NCBI RefSeq assembly: GCF_017876655.1
Contig: NZ_JAGIOK010000001.1
Coordinates: forward strand, 2,232,001 to 2,296,000
Reading direction: 5' to 3'
Source of the DNA: Microbacterium imperiale
GTDB lineage: Bacteria; Actinomycetota; Actinomycetes; Actinomycetales; Microbacteriaceae
DNA length: 64,000 nt
The position numbers and the translations under genes were made by a program. Positions within the stretch are counted from its first letter, which is position 1. Every line of letters starts with the position of its first letter. The notes below the pieces were generated by a model. That model saw nothing but the letters and a program-made list of their open reading frames with translations. It did not search any database and had not been told where the DNA came from. This document shows, piece by piece, positions 1 to 8,000 of the stretch.

Positions 1-841
1 TCCGCAGGGTCTCGAGCAGCTGCCGCAGTTCGACCAGCGACGCACGAGCGGACTCCTCGACGCCGGCGAGGGCCCGACGCGCCGCCTCGGGGTCGCGGTC
101 GAGCACCGTGCGGGCGGCGCCGGCCTGCACGCCCATCGCCGAGACGTGGTGCGCGACGACGTCGTGCAGCTCGCGCGCGATGCGGACGCGATCGAGGGCG
201 ACCGCCTGCGCCGCCGTGAGCTCGCGCTCGCGCTCGAGCTCGCGGGTGCGCTGCTCGAGCATCTCCCGGCTGCGGGCGCCGGCGTACGCACGCTCACCGA
301 ACGCGAACGCTCCGGCGAAGAACACGACGTTGAAGAGGAACTGGAGCATCATCATCGCCGCGACCGGGGAGAACAGCGAGAACTCCGCCGCCGTCTGCTC
401 GCCCTCGGCTCCGGTGGCCTGGAACATCGAGACCATCAGCCAGATGAACATCCCGACGATGACGATCACGCGGACGACCATGGCGCGCCGACGGTCGGCG
501 ACCCAGGCGCCGACCGAGTACATCGCGATGAACAGGGCGATGCTGCCGACGTAGAGCTCGGGGATCAGCGCCGACATCCCGACGAAGTAGACGATCGCCA
601 CGACGATGAGCGTGATCTCCGGCATCCGGCGACGGAGGGCCAGCGGAACGGTGAGCGCGACGGAGTAGAGCAGCCCCCAGCCCAGGTGCGGGGTGTCCTC
701 GCCGAACACGCCGGCGACCTGACCGAGCCACGTGCTGAGGATCGCGCCGACGAGCAGCGCGCCGGCGAGCCAGAGGTCGTTGCGCAGCTGTTCGGGCGTC
801 GGTGCGATGCGGCCGTCGGAAGCGGGAGAGGGCGCGGACAT
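1..841 (-). CDS. Two-component sensor histidine kinase, N-terminal 280 residues (runs off left edge)
   Basis: Membrane sensor kinase of the NarL/LuxR-type (HisKA_3) class. The frame opens at an ATG at 841 and has no stop before the window edge. Residues about 24-180 form several hydrophobic segments, giving a membrane sensing domain. A charged coiled-coil stretch (about 192-212) leads to the dimerisation helix with the motif ARELHDVVAHHVS, whose phosphoacceptor is His226. The HATPase_c domain lies outside the window, where the response regulator would usually also be found. The signal sensed is unknown. Family assignment is firm; the gene is cut by the window, not broken. Confidence 0.93.
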   Translation of the reverse strand, partial: MSAPSPASDGRIAPTPEQLRNDLWLAGALLVGAILSTWLGQVAGVFGEDTPHLGWGLLYSVALTVPLALRRRMPEITLIVVAIVYFVGMSALIPELYVGSIALFIAMYSVGAWVADRRRAMVVRVIVIVGMFIWLMVSMFQATGAEGEQTAAEFSLFSPVAAMMMLQFLFNVVFFAGAFAFGERAYAGARSREMLEQRTRELERERELTAAQAVALDRVRIARELHDVVAHHVSAMGVQAGAARTVLDRDPEAARRALAGVEESARASLVELRQLLETLR

Positions 842-916
842 GCCGTCCACGCTACGGGGCCGGCCGCCGCGCGACATCCCCCGTCCGGGGGAGCGGGGCG
901 TCCGTTCCGGGGCGCG

Positions 917-1756
917 TCAGAAGATCATCGGGCGATCGTCGTCGTCGCCGGCGTCGATGTCGAGGTCGACGACGACCGGGACGTGGTCGCTGGGCGCCTC
1001 GCCCTTGCGCTGGTCGCGGTGGATCGCCGCGGCCGTGACCGCGTCGGCGAAAGCGCGCGATCCCAGGATGAAGTCGATGCGCAGCCCCTCGTTGCGGGGG
1101 AACCGCAGCTGCTTGTAGTCCCAGTACGTGAAGCCGGTCGGCACGAGCGGGCGCACGGTGTCGGCGAGCCCGGCGTCGAGCAGTGCCTGGAAGGCCGCGC
1201 GCTCGGGCGGCGAGACGTGGGTCGTCACGCCCTCGACGAGGGTCGGGTCGCCGACATCCTCGGGTGTGGGGCAGATGTTGAAGTCGCCGGTGAGGGCGAG
1301 CGGCAGGTCGGGGTCGGCGGCGAGGGTATCGCGCGTGTACTGCTCGAGCGCCTGCAGCCAGTGCAGCTTGTAGACGTAGTGCGGGTCGTCGAGCGAGCGG
1401 CCGTTCGGCACGTACAGGCTCCACACCCGCACCCCGCCGACGGTCGCGGCGATCGCGCGGGCCTCGCGCGGGGCATCCGGTCCTTCATGGCCCTTGAGGA
1501 AGCCCGGCATGCCGGGGAAGCCGATCTGCACGTCCTCGAGGGGCTCGCGGCTGGCGATCGCGACCCCGTTCCACTGGTTCAGTCCGTGCAGCTCGACGTG
1601 GTACCCGGCGGCCTCGAACTGTTCGAGCGGGAACTGCTCGGGCTTGCACTTGATCTCCTGCATCGCCAGGACGTCGACGTCCTCGTTCACGGCGAAGCCG
1701 ACGATGCGGTCGACGCGAGCGCGGATCGAGTTCACGTTCCAGGTGGCAAGACGCAT
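917..1756 (-). CDS. xthA: Exodeoxyribonuclease III
   Basis: AP endonuclease / 3'-5' exonuclease of base-excision repair. The 279-residue protein has the usual family length and begins MRLATWNVNSIRAR. Family motifs are in order: MQEIK (metal-binding Glu), GDFNICPTPEDVGDP (catalytic Asp/Asn) and the C-terminal SDHVPVVVDLDI (Asp-His pair). It is transcribed away from the phosphoesterase at 1820 and stands about 75 bp from the sensor kinase start. It is probably monocistronic. Confident call. Confidence 0.96.
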   Translation of the reverse strand: MRLATWNVNSIRARVDRIVGFAVNEDVDVLAMQEIKCKPEQFPLEQFEAAGYHVELHGLNQWNGVAIASREPLEDVQIGFPGMPGFLKGHEGPDAPREARAIAATVGGVRVWSLYVPNGRSLDDPHYVYKLHWLQALEQYTRDTLAADPDLPLALTGDFNICPTPEDVGDPTLVEGVTTHVSPPERAAFQALLDAGLADTVRPLVPTGFTYWDYKQLRFPRNEGLRIDFILGSRAFADAVTAAAIHRDQRKGEAPSDHVPVVVDLDIDAGDDDDRPMIF

Positions 1757-1819
1757 GCCCCCAGCCTATTCGCCGCCTCGGACCTCGCCCGGCCCGCGGC
1801 ATCCGGATAGCGTCGGGGG

Positions 1820-2314
1820 ATGGCCACGCGACTGCTGCTGCTAGCCGACACCCACATCCCGGGGCGGGCCCGAGCGCTGCCCGACGCCGTGCTCGCCGCC
1901 GCCGACGCCGCCGACCTCATCGTGCACGCGGGCGACTGGGTCGCGGCATCCGTGCTCGACGAGCTCGAGCGCCACGGCGAGGTGCTCGGCGTCTGGGGCA
2001 ACAACGACGGCGACGACCTGCGCGCGCGGCTGCCCGAGGTCGCCCGTCGGCGCATCGAGGAGGTCGACCTCGCGGTGGTCCACGAGACCGGTGCGGCGAC
2101 CGGGCGCGAGAAGCGGATGGATGCCGCCTACCCCGACGACGACGTCCTCGTGTTCGGTCACAGCCACATCCCCTGGGACACGACGACCCCGCGCGGCCTG
2201 CGCCTGCTCAACCCCGGCTCGCCGACCGATCGGCGGCGGCAGCCGCACAAGACCTTCCTGACGCTGACCGTCGACGGCGCAGAGCTGCGCGATGTCGAGC
2301 TGGTGGTGGTCTGA
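1820..2314 (+). CDS. YfcE/MJ0936-type metallophosphoesterase
   Basis: Small cytoplasmic phosphodiesterase of the calcineurin-like fold, 164 residues, normal for the YfcE/MJ0936 family. All metal-binding motifs are visible: ADTHIPG near the N-terminus, HAGDWV, GNNDGD and GHSHIP (with the paired His residues). The ATG follows a GGGGGA stretch. The physiological substrate of this family is generally unknown; many members hydrolyse only model phosphodiesters. It is followed at 41 bp by pyrE on the same strand and may be cotranscribed, with no obvious functional link. Confidence 0.9.
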   Translation: MATRLLLLADTHIPGRARALPDAVLAAADAADLIVHAGDWVAASVLDELERHGEVLGVWGNNDGDDLRARLPEVARRRIEEVDLAVVHETGAATGREKRMDAAYPDDDVLVFGHSHIPWDTTTPRGLRLLNPGSPTDRRRQPHKTFLTLTVDGAELRDVELVVV

Positions 2315-2355
2315 GGCATCCGGATGCCGCCGGTGCGGCTCGTAGACTCGGACGC

Positions 2356-2934
2356 ATGACCGTCGCAGGCACGCCCGAGCTCGAAGCCGACCGCCAGGAC
2401 CTCATCCGGCTGATCCAGGACGAGGCGGTGTTCCACGGCGACTTCACCCTCTCGAGCGGCAAGAAGGCCTCGTACTACGTCGACATGCGGCGTCTCACCC
2501 TCGACCACCGCGCGGCTCCCGCGATCGGTCGCATCATGCTCGATCTCATCGCCGACGTCGACGGCGTCGTGGCCGTGGGCGGTCTGACGCTCGGCGCGGA
2601 CCCCATCGCCAACGCCGTCATGCACGAGTCGGTGCGCGCCGGCCAGCCGCTCGACGCCTTCGTCGTGCGCAAGGAGCCGAAGGACCACGGCCGCGGCCGC
2701 CAGGTCGAGGGAGCGGATGTCGCGGGCAAGCGCGTCGTCGTCGTCGAAGACACCTCGACGACGGGTCAGTCGGCCCTCAAGGCCGTCGAAGCACTGCGAC
2801 GTGAGGGCGCCGAGCCGGTCGCCGTCGCCGTCATCGTCGACCGCAAGACCGGTGCTCAGGCCGCCGTCGAGGCCGAGGGCCTGCGCTGGCTCGCCGCGAT
2901 CGACCTCGACGACCTCGGCCTCCAACCCCAGTAA
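2356..2934 (+). CDS. pyrE: Orotate phosphoribosyltransferase
   Basis: Converts orotate and PRPP to OMP in de novo pyrimidine synthesis. The 192-residue length fits the family. The PRPP-binding signature VVVVEDTSTTGQSA is at about residues 129-142, and the HGDFTLSSGKKASYYVDMR region, typical of OPRTases, is near residue 30. It is separated from the other pyrimidine genes, which are not in the window. A GC-rich imperfect inverted repeat follows the stop and leads into the repeat array at 2974. Confidence 0.95.
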   Translation: MTVAGTPELEADRQDLIRLIQDEAVFHGDFTLSSGKKASYYVDMRRLTLDHRAAPAIGRIMLDLIADVDGVVAVGGLTLGADPIANAVMHESVRAGQPLDAFVVRKEPKDHGRGRQVEGADVAGKRVVVVEDTSTTGQSALKAVEALRREGAEPVAVAVIVDRKTGAQAAVEAEGLRWLAAIDLDDLGLQPQ

Positions 2935-2936
2935 GC

Positions 2937-2976
2937 CGGGCCCCCGGGCGGTGCGGGCGCGTGCCCGGGCCCGCGC
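2937..2976 (+). terminator. Possible GC-rich hairpin terminator after pyrE
   Basis: Just after the pyrE stop, GGGCCCCCGGGC is followed about 18 bases later by GCCCGGGCCC. They can pair as an imperfect stem, with two unpaired C residues in the first arm. There is no T-run, which is common for hairpin terminators in high-GC actinobacteria. This is a weak structural call. Confidence 0.35.
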
Positions 2977-3233
2977 CTCCACCTGGCACTCCCCATCCCT
3001 TCGCCTCGCGCGAGGCGCCGTCACCTGTCAACTGAACCCCCACCCCGCAGGGTCCAGCTCGCGCGTGCCCGGGCTCCGCGCTTCACCTGGCACTCCCCGC
3101 CCCTTCCCCTCGCGCGAAGCGGCGTCACCTGCCAACCGAACCCGCCACCACTCTCAGCCCGCGCTTCACCTGGCACTCCACGCCCCTTCCCGTCCCGCGA
3201 GGCGGCGCCACGTGCCAACGGAACCCGCCGCCA
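2974..3233. repeat. Three-copy 71-bp repeat array
   Basis: The 359-bp gap between pyrE and the Old Yellow Enzyme gene holds three related units of 71 bp at 2974-3044, 3079-3149 and 3162-3232. Each starts with CGCTTCACCTGGCACTCC (CGCCTCCACC in copy 1), passes through a CCCTTCCCCTCGCGCGAAGCGG-like middle and ends with CACCTGCCAACCGAACCC. The outer TGGCA and TGCCA can pair, and so can CGCTTC with GAAGCG inside copy 2. Units 2 and 3 resemble each other most. No protein reading is convincing on either strand. It looks like a REP-like or other dispersed intergenic element; whether copies exist elsewhere cannot be seen here. Confidence 0.85.
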
Positions 3234-3293
3234 ACCCCAGTGCTGCCCCAGGCGGAGGAATAGCCCGGTGGCGGGGTGGGGTTGGGCTTGGGT

Positions 3294-4385
3294 ATGAGCC
3301 TGTACGAGCCCGCCGTCTTCGGCGCCCTGAACCTCTCGAATCGCGTCGTGATGGCGCCGCTGACGCGCACGCGCGCCGATGCCGACGGTGTGCCGACCGA
3401 CGTGATGGTCGAGCACTACCGGCAGCGCGCCGGGCAGGGGCTCATCATCACGGAGGGCACGTGGCCGGTCGCCGAGGGCAAGTCCTACCCGGGCCAGCCG
3501 GGCATCGAGACGGACGAGCAGATCGCGGGCTGGCGCCGCATCGCTGACGCCGTGCACGCGGCCGGCGGCACGATCGTCATGCAGCTCATGCACGGCGGAC
3601 GCGTCTCGCACCCCGACATCACCGGCGCCGACCGCGTCGTCGCTCCCAGCGCCCTCGCTGCGCCGGGCCAGACCCGCACGCCGAAGGGCAAGGCCGACCT
3701 GCCCGTCGCGCACGCGCTGACCGCCGCCGAGATCCCCGTCGTGATCGAGCAGTTCGCCCAGGCTGCGCGCAACGCCATCGCCGCCGGGCTCGACGGCGTC
3801 GAGGTGCACGGCGCCAACGGCTACCTCGTGCACGAGTTCCTCTCGCCGGTCTCGAACGTCCGCGACGACGCGTACGGCGGGTCGCCCGAGAACCGTGCCC
3901 GCTTCGCGATCGAGGTGACGCGGGCGGTCGCCGCGGCGGTCGGCGCGGAGCGCACCGGCATCCGGCTCTCGCCGCAGCACAACATCCAGGGCGTGCTCGA
4001 GCACGACGACGCCGACGCCCGCGCCACCTACACGGCCGTCGCCGAAGGGCTCGCTCCGCTGGGGCTCGCGTTCGTCGACGTGCTCAGCGCCGACCCCACC
4101 GGCGACCTCGTGCAGCACATCCGTCGCACCGCCGGCGCACCCTTCATCCTCAACTCCGGGTTCGGCTCGCCGACGACGCGCGAAGAGGCCGAGACGCTCG
4201 TCACGGCGGACTGGACGGATGCCGTGGCCGTGGGCCGTCCCGTCATCGCGAACCCCGACCTGGCCCGGCGCTGGGAGCTGCGGGCCGAGCTGAACGAACC
4301 GCGCCCGGAGCTGTTCTACGGCTCGACCGCTGAGGGCTACACCGATTACCCGTCGCTCGACGAGGTGCGGGCCGGCGTCTCCTGA
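3294..4385 (+). CDS. Old Yellow Enzyme family alkene reductase (FMN oxidoreductase)
   Basis: Flavoprotein that reduces activated C=C bonds of enones or nitro compounds with NAD(P)H, cytosolic. 363 residues from ATG 3294, in line with NemA/OPR-type members. Seen: VMAPLTRTRA near the N-terminus, the substrate-binding His/Asn pair in VEVHGANGYLVHEFL, then VRDDAYGGSPENRARF, and a C-terminal FMN-phosphate region NSGFGSPTTREEAE with VGRPVIANPDLA. A GTG at 3276 lies nearer the GGAGGAA at 3254 and would add six residues, so the start is uncertain. Physiological substrate unknown. Confidence 0.92.
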   Translation: MSLYEPAVFGALNLSNRVVMAPLTRTRADADGVPTDVMVEHYRQRAGQGLIITEGTWPVAEGKSYPGQPGIETDEQIAGWRRIADAVHAAGGTIVMQLMHGGRVSHPDITGADRVVAPSALAAPGQTRTPKGKADLPVAHALTAAEIPVVIEQFAQAARNAIAAGLDGVEVHGANGYLVHEFLSPVSNVRDDAYGGSPENRARFAIEVTRAVAAAVGAERTGIRLSPQHNIQGVLEHDDADARATYTAVAEGLAPLGLAFVDVLSADPTGDLVQHIRRTAGAPFILNSGFGSPTTREEAETLVTADWTDAVAVGRPVIANPDLARRWELRAELNEPRPELFYGSTAEGYTDYPSLDEVRAGVS

Positions 4386-4426
4386 CGCCGCGCTCCGGCT
4401 GATCCCGACGCCGCCGGGCGCCGGGG

Positions 4427-4612
4427 TCAGCCCTGGAAGACGGGCAGCTGCGAGGCCAGGCCCAGCACGAGCCCGAAGAAGGTCAGCAGGATGATGCCGC
4501 GGCGAGTCGAGCCGCGATTGGTGCCGTCGTCGCCGATGCGCTGATTGCGCACGAAGATGACGAGCGCGATCAGCAGCACGGCGAGGCCGGTCAGTGCCAG
4601 GACGATGGACAT
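4427..4612 (-). CDS. Small two-helix membrane protein, 61 aa
   Basis: Unrecognised 61-residue protein. A first hydrophobic helix spans about residues 3-23, followed by a short basic/polar loop (RNQRIGDDGTNRGSTRR) and a second helix at about 39-57. The basic loop suggests it faces the cytoplasm, leaving both ends outside. Its ATG shares a base with the stop of the 37-residue gene upstream (TGATG), so the two are probably translationally coupled and are the last members of an operon led by the NagD-type phosphatase. Confidence 0.7.
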   Translation of the reverse strand: MSIVLALTGLAVLLIALVIFVRNQRIGDDGTNRGSTRRGIILLTFFGLVLGLASQLPVFQG

Positions 4613-4725
4613 CAGTCGTCTCCTCCGCGCCGGCGGCGCACGAACTGCACGACGATGACCACGAGGGTCGTCGTGATCATCAGCGCCGCGCTGATCAGCA
4701 GCAGGTTCTGCTCGAACTCGTTCAC
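4612..4725 (-). CDS. 37-aa single-pass membrane micro-protein
   Basis: Very short gene in the gap between the NagD-type phosphatase and the 61-residue membrane protein. GTG at 4725 is preceded by GGAGGG at good spacing, and the frame codes for 37 residues beginning MNEFEQNLLLISAAL. One hydrophobic helix spans about residues 8-28, followed by a basic VRRRRGGDD tail. Its stop overlaps the next start as TGATG. Support is the ribosome site, tight coupling on both sides and coherent membrane-protein composition. It has no family I recognise. Confidence 0.65.
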   Translation of the reverse strand: MNEFEQNLLLISAALMITTTLVVIVVQFVRRRRGGDD

Positions 4726-4750
4726 GCGTCGCCCTCCATTCGCGCGGCCG

Positions 4751-5560
4751 TCACAGGATCCCCGGGTCTTCGGTCTCGTAGGGCTCCGCGTCGACGAGGT
4801 CGGCGACCGAGTCGAGGATCTCGTCGGGACGGAAGGGGTACCGCTCGATCTCGGCGTCGTCCGAGATCCCCGTGCGCACGAGCACCGTGTGCAGTCCCGC
4901 CTCGATGCCGGCGACGACGTCGGTGTCCATGCGGTCGCCGATCATGCCGGTGTTCTCGGAGTGCGCGCCGATGCGGTTCATGGCCGAGCGGAACATCATC
5001 GGGTTCGGCTTGCCCACCACGTACGGGGCCTTGCCCGTCGCGTGCGAGATGAGCGCGGCGAACGAGCCCGTGGCGGGCACGACGCCCTCGGGCGTGGGCC
5101 CCGTCGCGTCGGGGTTGGTGATGATGAACCGCGCACCCGCGTTGATGAACCGGATCGCCTTCGTGATGGCGTCGAAGGAGTAGTTGCGCGTCTCGCCGAC
5201 GACGACGTAGTCGGGGTCGGTCTCGGTCATGATGTAGCCCGCCTCGTGGAGGGCGGTCGTGAGGCCCGCCTCGCCGATGACGAACGCCGAGCCGCCCGGA
5301 TGCTGCGAGCGCAGGAACTCGGCCGTGGCCAGGGCCGAGGTCCAGATGCGTTCCTCGGGCACCTCGAGCCCCGATCGGGCCAGGCGTGCGCTGAGGTCGC
5401 GCGGCGTGAAGAAGGGGTTGTTGGTGAGCACGAGGAACGGTGTGCCCGTCTCGCGCCACTGCGCGAGAAGCTCCGCCGCTCCCGGGATGGGGTGGTTCTC
5501 GTGGACGAGAACGCCGTCCATGTCGGTGAGCCAGCACTCGATATCGGCGCGTGTCCGCAT
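4751..5560 (-). CDS. HAD-IIA family phosphatase (NagD-like)
   Basis: Cytosolic phosphatase of the NagD/PGP group, 269 residues. HAD motif I is CWLTDMDGVLVHEN (residues about 9-22), motif II is FLVLTNN, Lys motif III lies in VVGKPNPMMF and motif IV is MIGDRMDTDVVAGIEAG. The typical C2 cap with DYVVVGETRNYSF lies between. NagD relatives hydrolyse nucleotide monophosphates or phosphoglycolate; the substrate here is not evident. It leads a three-gene minus-strand operon with two tiny membrane proteins. Confidence 0.9.
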   Translation of the reverse strand: MRTRADIECWLTDMDGVLVHENHPIPGAAELLAQWRETGTPFLVLTNNPFFTPRDLSARLARSGLEVPEERIWTSALATAEFLRSQHPGGSAFVIGEAGLTTALHEAGYIMTETDPDYVVVGETRNYSFDAITKAIRFINAGARFIITNPDATGPTPEGVVPATGSFAALISHATGKAPYVVGKPNPMMFRSAMNRIGAHSENTGMIGDRMDTDVVAGIEAGLHTVLVRTGISDDAEIERYPFRPDEILDSVADLVDAEPYETEDPGIL

Positions 5561-5602
5561 GGCCCCAGCCTAGCCGTGGCGATCGGGCCGTAGTCTTCAG
5601 TC

Positions 5603-6565
5603 GTGGCCCGCGATGACTGGAATCCCCGCATGCTGCCCGACCTGTCGGGCAAGCGCTACCTGGTCACGGGCTCCAACGCCGGCCTCGGCTATTTCGCCTC
5701 GCTGCAGCTGGTCTCGGCGGGGGCGCACGTGGTCATGACGGGCCGCAATCCGCAGCGCCTCGCGACGGCGCGCGCGTCGGTCGAGCGGGCCGTCGGCCAC
5801 GACGCGGGAACGGTCGAGACGCTGCTGCTCGACACCAGCAACCTCGGCTCGGTGCGCGCCGCCGCGGCCACCGCCCGCGGGCGCAAACCGCTGCACGGTC
5901 TGCTGCTCAACGCCGGGGTGGTGCATCCGCCGCGCCACCGCGAGACCACCTACGACGGCCACGAAGTGGTCTTCGCGACGAACGTGCTGGGCCACTACGC
6001 CCTCGCCGGCGAGCTGCTCATCGCGCTCGCCGCCGGACGCGGGCGCATGGTGTGGGTCGGCTCGGTGTCGACGTCGATCTGGAAGTACGATCCCACCGAC
6101 ATCGAGCTGGCCGAGAACTATTCGCCCTGGCGGGCGTACGTGCAGTCGAAGGTCGCCACCACGGCGCTCGGTCTCGAGGCCGACGACCGGCTGCGTGCCG
6201 CGAGCGTGCCGGTCGCGAGCCTCGTCGCCCACCCCGGCTATTCGACCAGCGGCCGCACCCGCGGCATCGCCGGCATCAACGAGCCGTCTCGGATGACCCG
6301 CTTCGCCGACAACCTGCAGGTCGCGGTGACGCAGTCGAAGGAGCGCGGCGCGTGGCCCCTCGTCCGCGCGCTCGTCGATCCGGAGGCCGAGGGCGGCGAG
6401 TTCTACGGACCGACGGGCGTGCTGCGGGGCGAGCCGCGGCGTGCGACCCCCGCGGCGATCACCCGCGATCCCGAGGTCGCCGCGCGCCTGTGGTCGTACT
6501 GCGAGCAGTCCACCCGAGCGCCCTGGCCCTATCTCAAGGCGAGCCGCACCCGCGCGAAGGGCTGA
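5603..6565 (+). CDS. Short-chain dehydrogenase/reductase (retinol dehydrogenase-like)
   Basis: NAD(P)-dependent oxidoreductase of 320 residues. The Rossmann motif TGSNAGLG is at about residues 22-29, the stabilising NAG in LLLNAGVVHPP, and the catalytic Ser in VGSVSTSIW with Tyr/Lys in YVQSK. The insertion between Ser and Tyr and the overall length match the RDH/WWOX-like extended subset. The GTG at 5603 is the chosen start; the gene is divergent from the NagD-like operon 42 bp away. Substrate unknown. Confidence 0.88.
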   Translation: MARDDWNPRMLPDLSGKRYLVTGSNAGLGYFASLQLVSAGAHVVMTGRNPQRLATARASVERAVGHDAGTVETLLLDTSNLGSVRAAAATARGRKPLHGLLLNAGVVHPPRHRETTYDGHEVVFATNVLGHYALAGELLIALAAGRGRMVWVGSVSTSIWKYDPTDIELAENYSPWRAYVQSKVATTALGLEADDRLRAASVPVASLVAHPGYSTSGRTRGIAGINEPSRMTRFADNLQVAVTQSKERGAWPLVRALVDPEAEGGEFYGPTGVLRGEPRRATPAAITRDPEVAARLWSYCEQSTRAPWPYLKASRTRAKG

Positions 6566-6578
6566 CGCCGGCTCCGTC

Positions 6579-7217
6579 TCAGGCGGTGACCCAGATCGCG
6601 GCGGCGGCGCCTGGCGGCAGCACGACCGATCCGCCGTCGTCGACGCGGACGGTGTCGCGACCGCTGACGGTGAGGGCGTGGCCGACATCGACACCCCGTT
6701 CCTCGAGCGCCCGCAGCAGCGACGGGTCGCGGTCGCTGACCCGCAGGATGCGGCCGGTGTGACCGAGGGTGGCGTCGGCGAGGAGCACGAACGGCTCGCG
6801 GTGCACGTCGCCGGCGGCATCCGGGATCGCGTCGCCGTGCGGGTCGAAGCGGGGGTCGCCGAGGCGTTCGGCGATGCCGGCGAGCAGCCGGTCGCTGATG
6901 GTGTGCTCGAGCACCTCGGCCTCGTCGTGCACCTCGTCCCACGCGTAACCGAACTCGCGCACCAGCCAGGTCTCGATGAGACGGTGCCGGCGGATGATGG
7001 ATGCCGCGCGCAGACGGCCCGCCTCGGTGAGGGCGACGGGGCCGTAGGGGCGGTGCGAGACCAGGCCTTGGGCGGCGAGCTTGCGCACCATCTCGGTCAC
7101 CGTCGAGGGGGCCAGCCCGAGCGTCGCGGCGAGCTGGGAGGGGGTGATGGGTGCCGGCTGCCACTCGGTGTGGTGGTAGATCGTCTTCAGGTAGTCGTCG
7201 ACGGCGGGGGAGGGCAC
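6579..7217 (-). CDS. DtxR/MntR-family metal-dependent transcriptional regulator
   Basis: Metal-sensing repressor, 212 residues. An N-terminal winged helix-turn-helix (about 1-70: DDYLKTIYHHTEWQP then TPSQLAATLGLAPSTVTEMVRKLA) is followed by the dimerisation/metal-binding domain with RHRLIETWLVREFGYAWDEVHDEAEVLEHTIS, which carries the Glu/His ligands, and a C-terminal FeoA/SH3-like domain (about 140-212). The spread of ligands suits Mn or Fe sensing; the metal cannot be decided from sequence. No transporter target is adjacent. It is divergent from the SpoU methyltransferase with a 56-bp gap. Confidence 0.92.
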   Translation of the reverse strand: MPSPAVDDYLKTIYHHTEWQPAPITPSQLAATLGLAPSTVTEMVRKLAAQGLVSHRPYGPVALTEAGRLRAASIIRRHRLIETWLVREFGYAWDEVHDEAEVLEHTISDRLLAGIAERLGDPRFDPHGDAIPDAAGDVHREPFVLLADATLGHTGRILRVSDRDPSLLRALEERGVDVGHALTVSGRDTVRVDDGGSVVLPPGAAAAIWVTA

Positions 7218-7273
7218 ACTCCAGAATATCCGGCGCCCGTGGCGGGCCGCAGGCGCCGGGATAGCCTGTCTCG

Positions 7274-7984
7274 GTGACCCGTCCCGATGCCGCAGACCCG
7301 GATGCCGCAGACCCGGATGCCGCAGAGCCCGATGCCGCAGAGCCCGATGCCGCCGACCCGGATAACGCCGAGCCGCAGCTGCCGGTCGGCGTCGGACCGT
7401 GGCCGGGCGGGCCCGCGAACTGGCCGGACGATCCGCGATACGACCCGGTGCTGCTCGCGGAGGGAGACCGGCGCAACGTCGTCGACCGGTACCGCTACTG
7501 GCGGCTCGAGGCCGTCGTCGCCGATCTCGACGAGCACCGGCATCCGTTCCATGTCGCGATCGAGAACTGGCAGCACGACATGAACATCGGGTCGATCGTC
7601 CGCAGCGCCAACGCGTTCGGTGCGGCCGAAGTGCACATCGTCGGTCGCCGGCGCTGGAACCGCCGCGGCGCCATGGTCACCGACCGCTACCAGCACGTCC
7701 GTCACCACGAGGATGTCGCGAGCTTCGCCGCCTGGGCGCGCGAGGCCGACATGCCGATCGTGGCCGTCGACAACGTGCCCGGTTCGGTGCCGGTCGACCG
7801 GGCCGACCTGCCCGAGCGTGCCGTGCTGCTCTTCGGCCAGGAGGGCCCGGGACTCTCGCCCGAGGCGATCGCCGCGGCATCCGTCGTCGTCGAGATCACC
7901 CAGTACGGCTCGACGCGCTCGATCAACGCCTCGGCCGCGGGGGCGGTCGTCATGTACGAGTGGTGCCGCCGGTGGGCGCGCTGA
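7274..7984 (+). CDS. SpoU/TrmH-family RNA 2'-O-methyltransferase
   Basis: SPOUT-fold methyltransferase of 236 residues acting on rRNA or tRNA ribose. The three family motifs are complete: NIGSIVRSANAFGAAEVHIVG (motif 1), LLFGQEGPGLSPEAI (motif 2) and TQYGSTRSINASAAGAVVMYEW (motif 3, SAM knot). The first about 35 residues are an acidic, low-complexity run of DAADP/DAAEP units encoded by a 15-bp tandem repeat, separate from the catalytic core. The target nucleotide cannot be told. The GTG at 7274 reads through the whole repeat; a start after it would still leave a complete core domain. Confidence 0.9.
   Translation: MTRPDAADPDAADPDAAEPDAAEPDAADPDNAEPQLPVGVGPWPGGPANWPDDPRYDPVLLAEGDRRNVVDRYRYWRLEAVVADLDEHRHPFHVAIENWQHDMNIGSIVRSANAFGAAEVHIVGRRRWNRRGAMVTDRYQHVRHHEDVASFAAWAREADMPIVAVDNVPGSVPVDRADLPERAVLLFGQEGPGLSPEAIAAASVVVEITQYGSTRSINASAAGAVVMYEWCRRWAR
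7286..7375 (+). repeat. Six-unit 15-bp coding tandem repeat
   Basis: Six head-to-tail 15-bp units (7286, 7301, 7316, 7331, 7346, 7361), each close to GATGCCGCAGACCCG, encode Asp-Ala-Ala-Asp/Glu-Pro. Units 1 and 2 are identical, units 3 and 4 are identical (GAGCCC ending), and 5 and 6 have diverged. An in-frame unit can be lost or gained without a frameshift, so the acidic tail may vary in length between strains. Confidence 0.92.
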
Positions 7985-8000
7985 CGGACGCGCCGCGGGC

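Noticed and set aside
146..1810. A 554-codon open frame on the plus strand across the sensor kinase and xthA
   Set aside because: Antisense to two well-supported genes; its composition is Arg/Glu/Asp-rich with no recognisable fold. Such long shadow frames are expected at this GC content.
2974..3233. CRISPR array
   Set aside because: Units are 71 bp, diverged and unevenly spaced, with no constant short repeat and unique spacers, and no cas gene.
3021..3370. Minus-strand peptides within the 71-bp repeats with a recurring ECQVKRG segment
   Set aside because: The recurrence follows from the DNA repeat, and the frames continue antisense through the Old Yellow Enzyme gene. No ribosome site supports translation.
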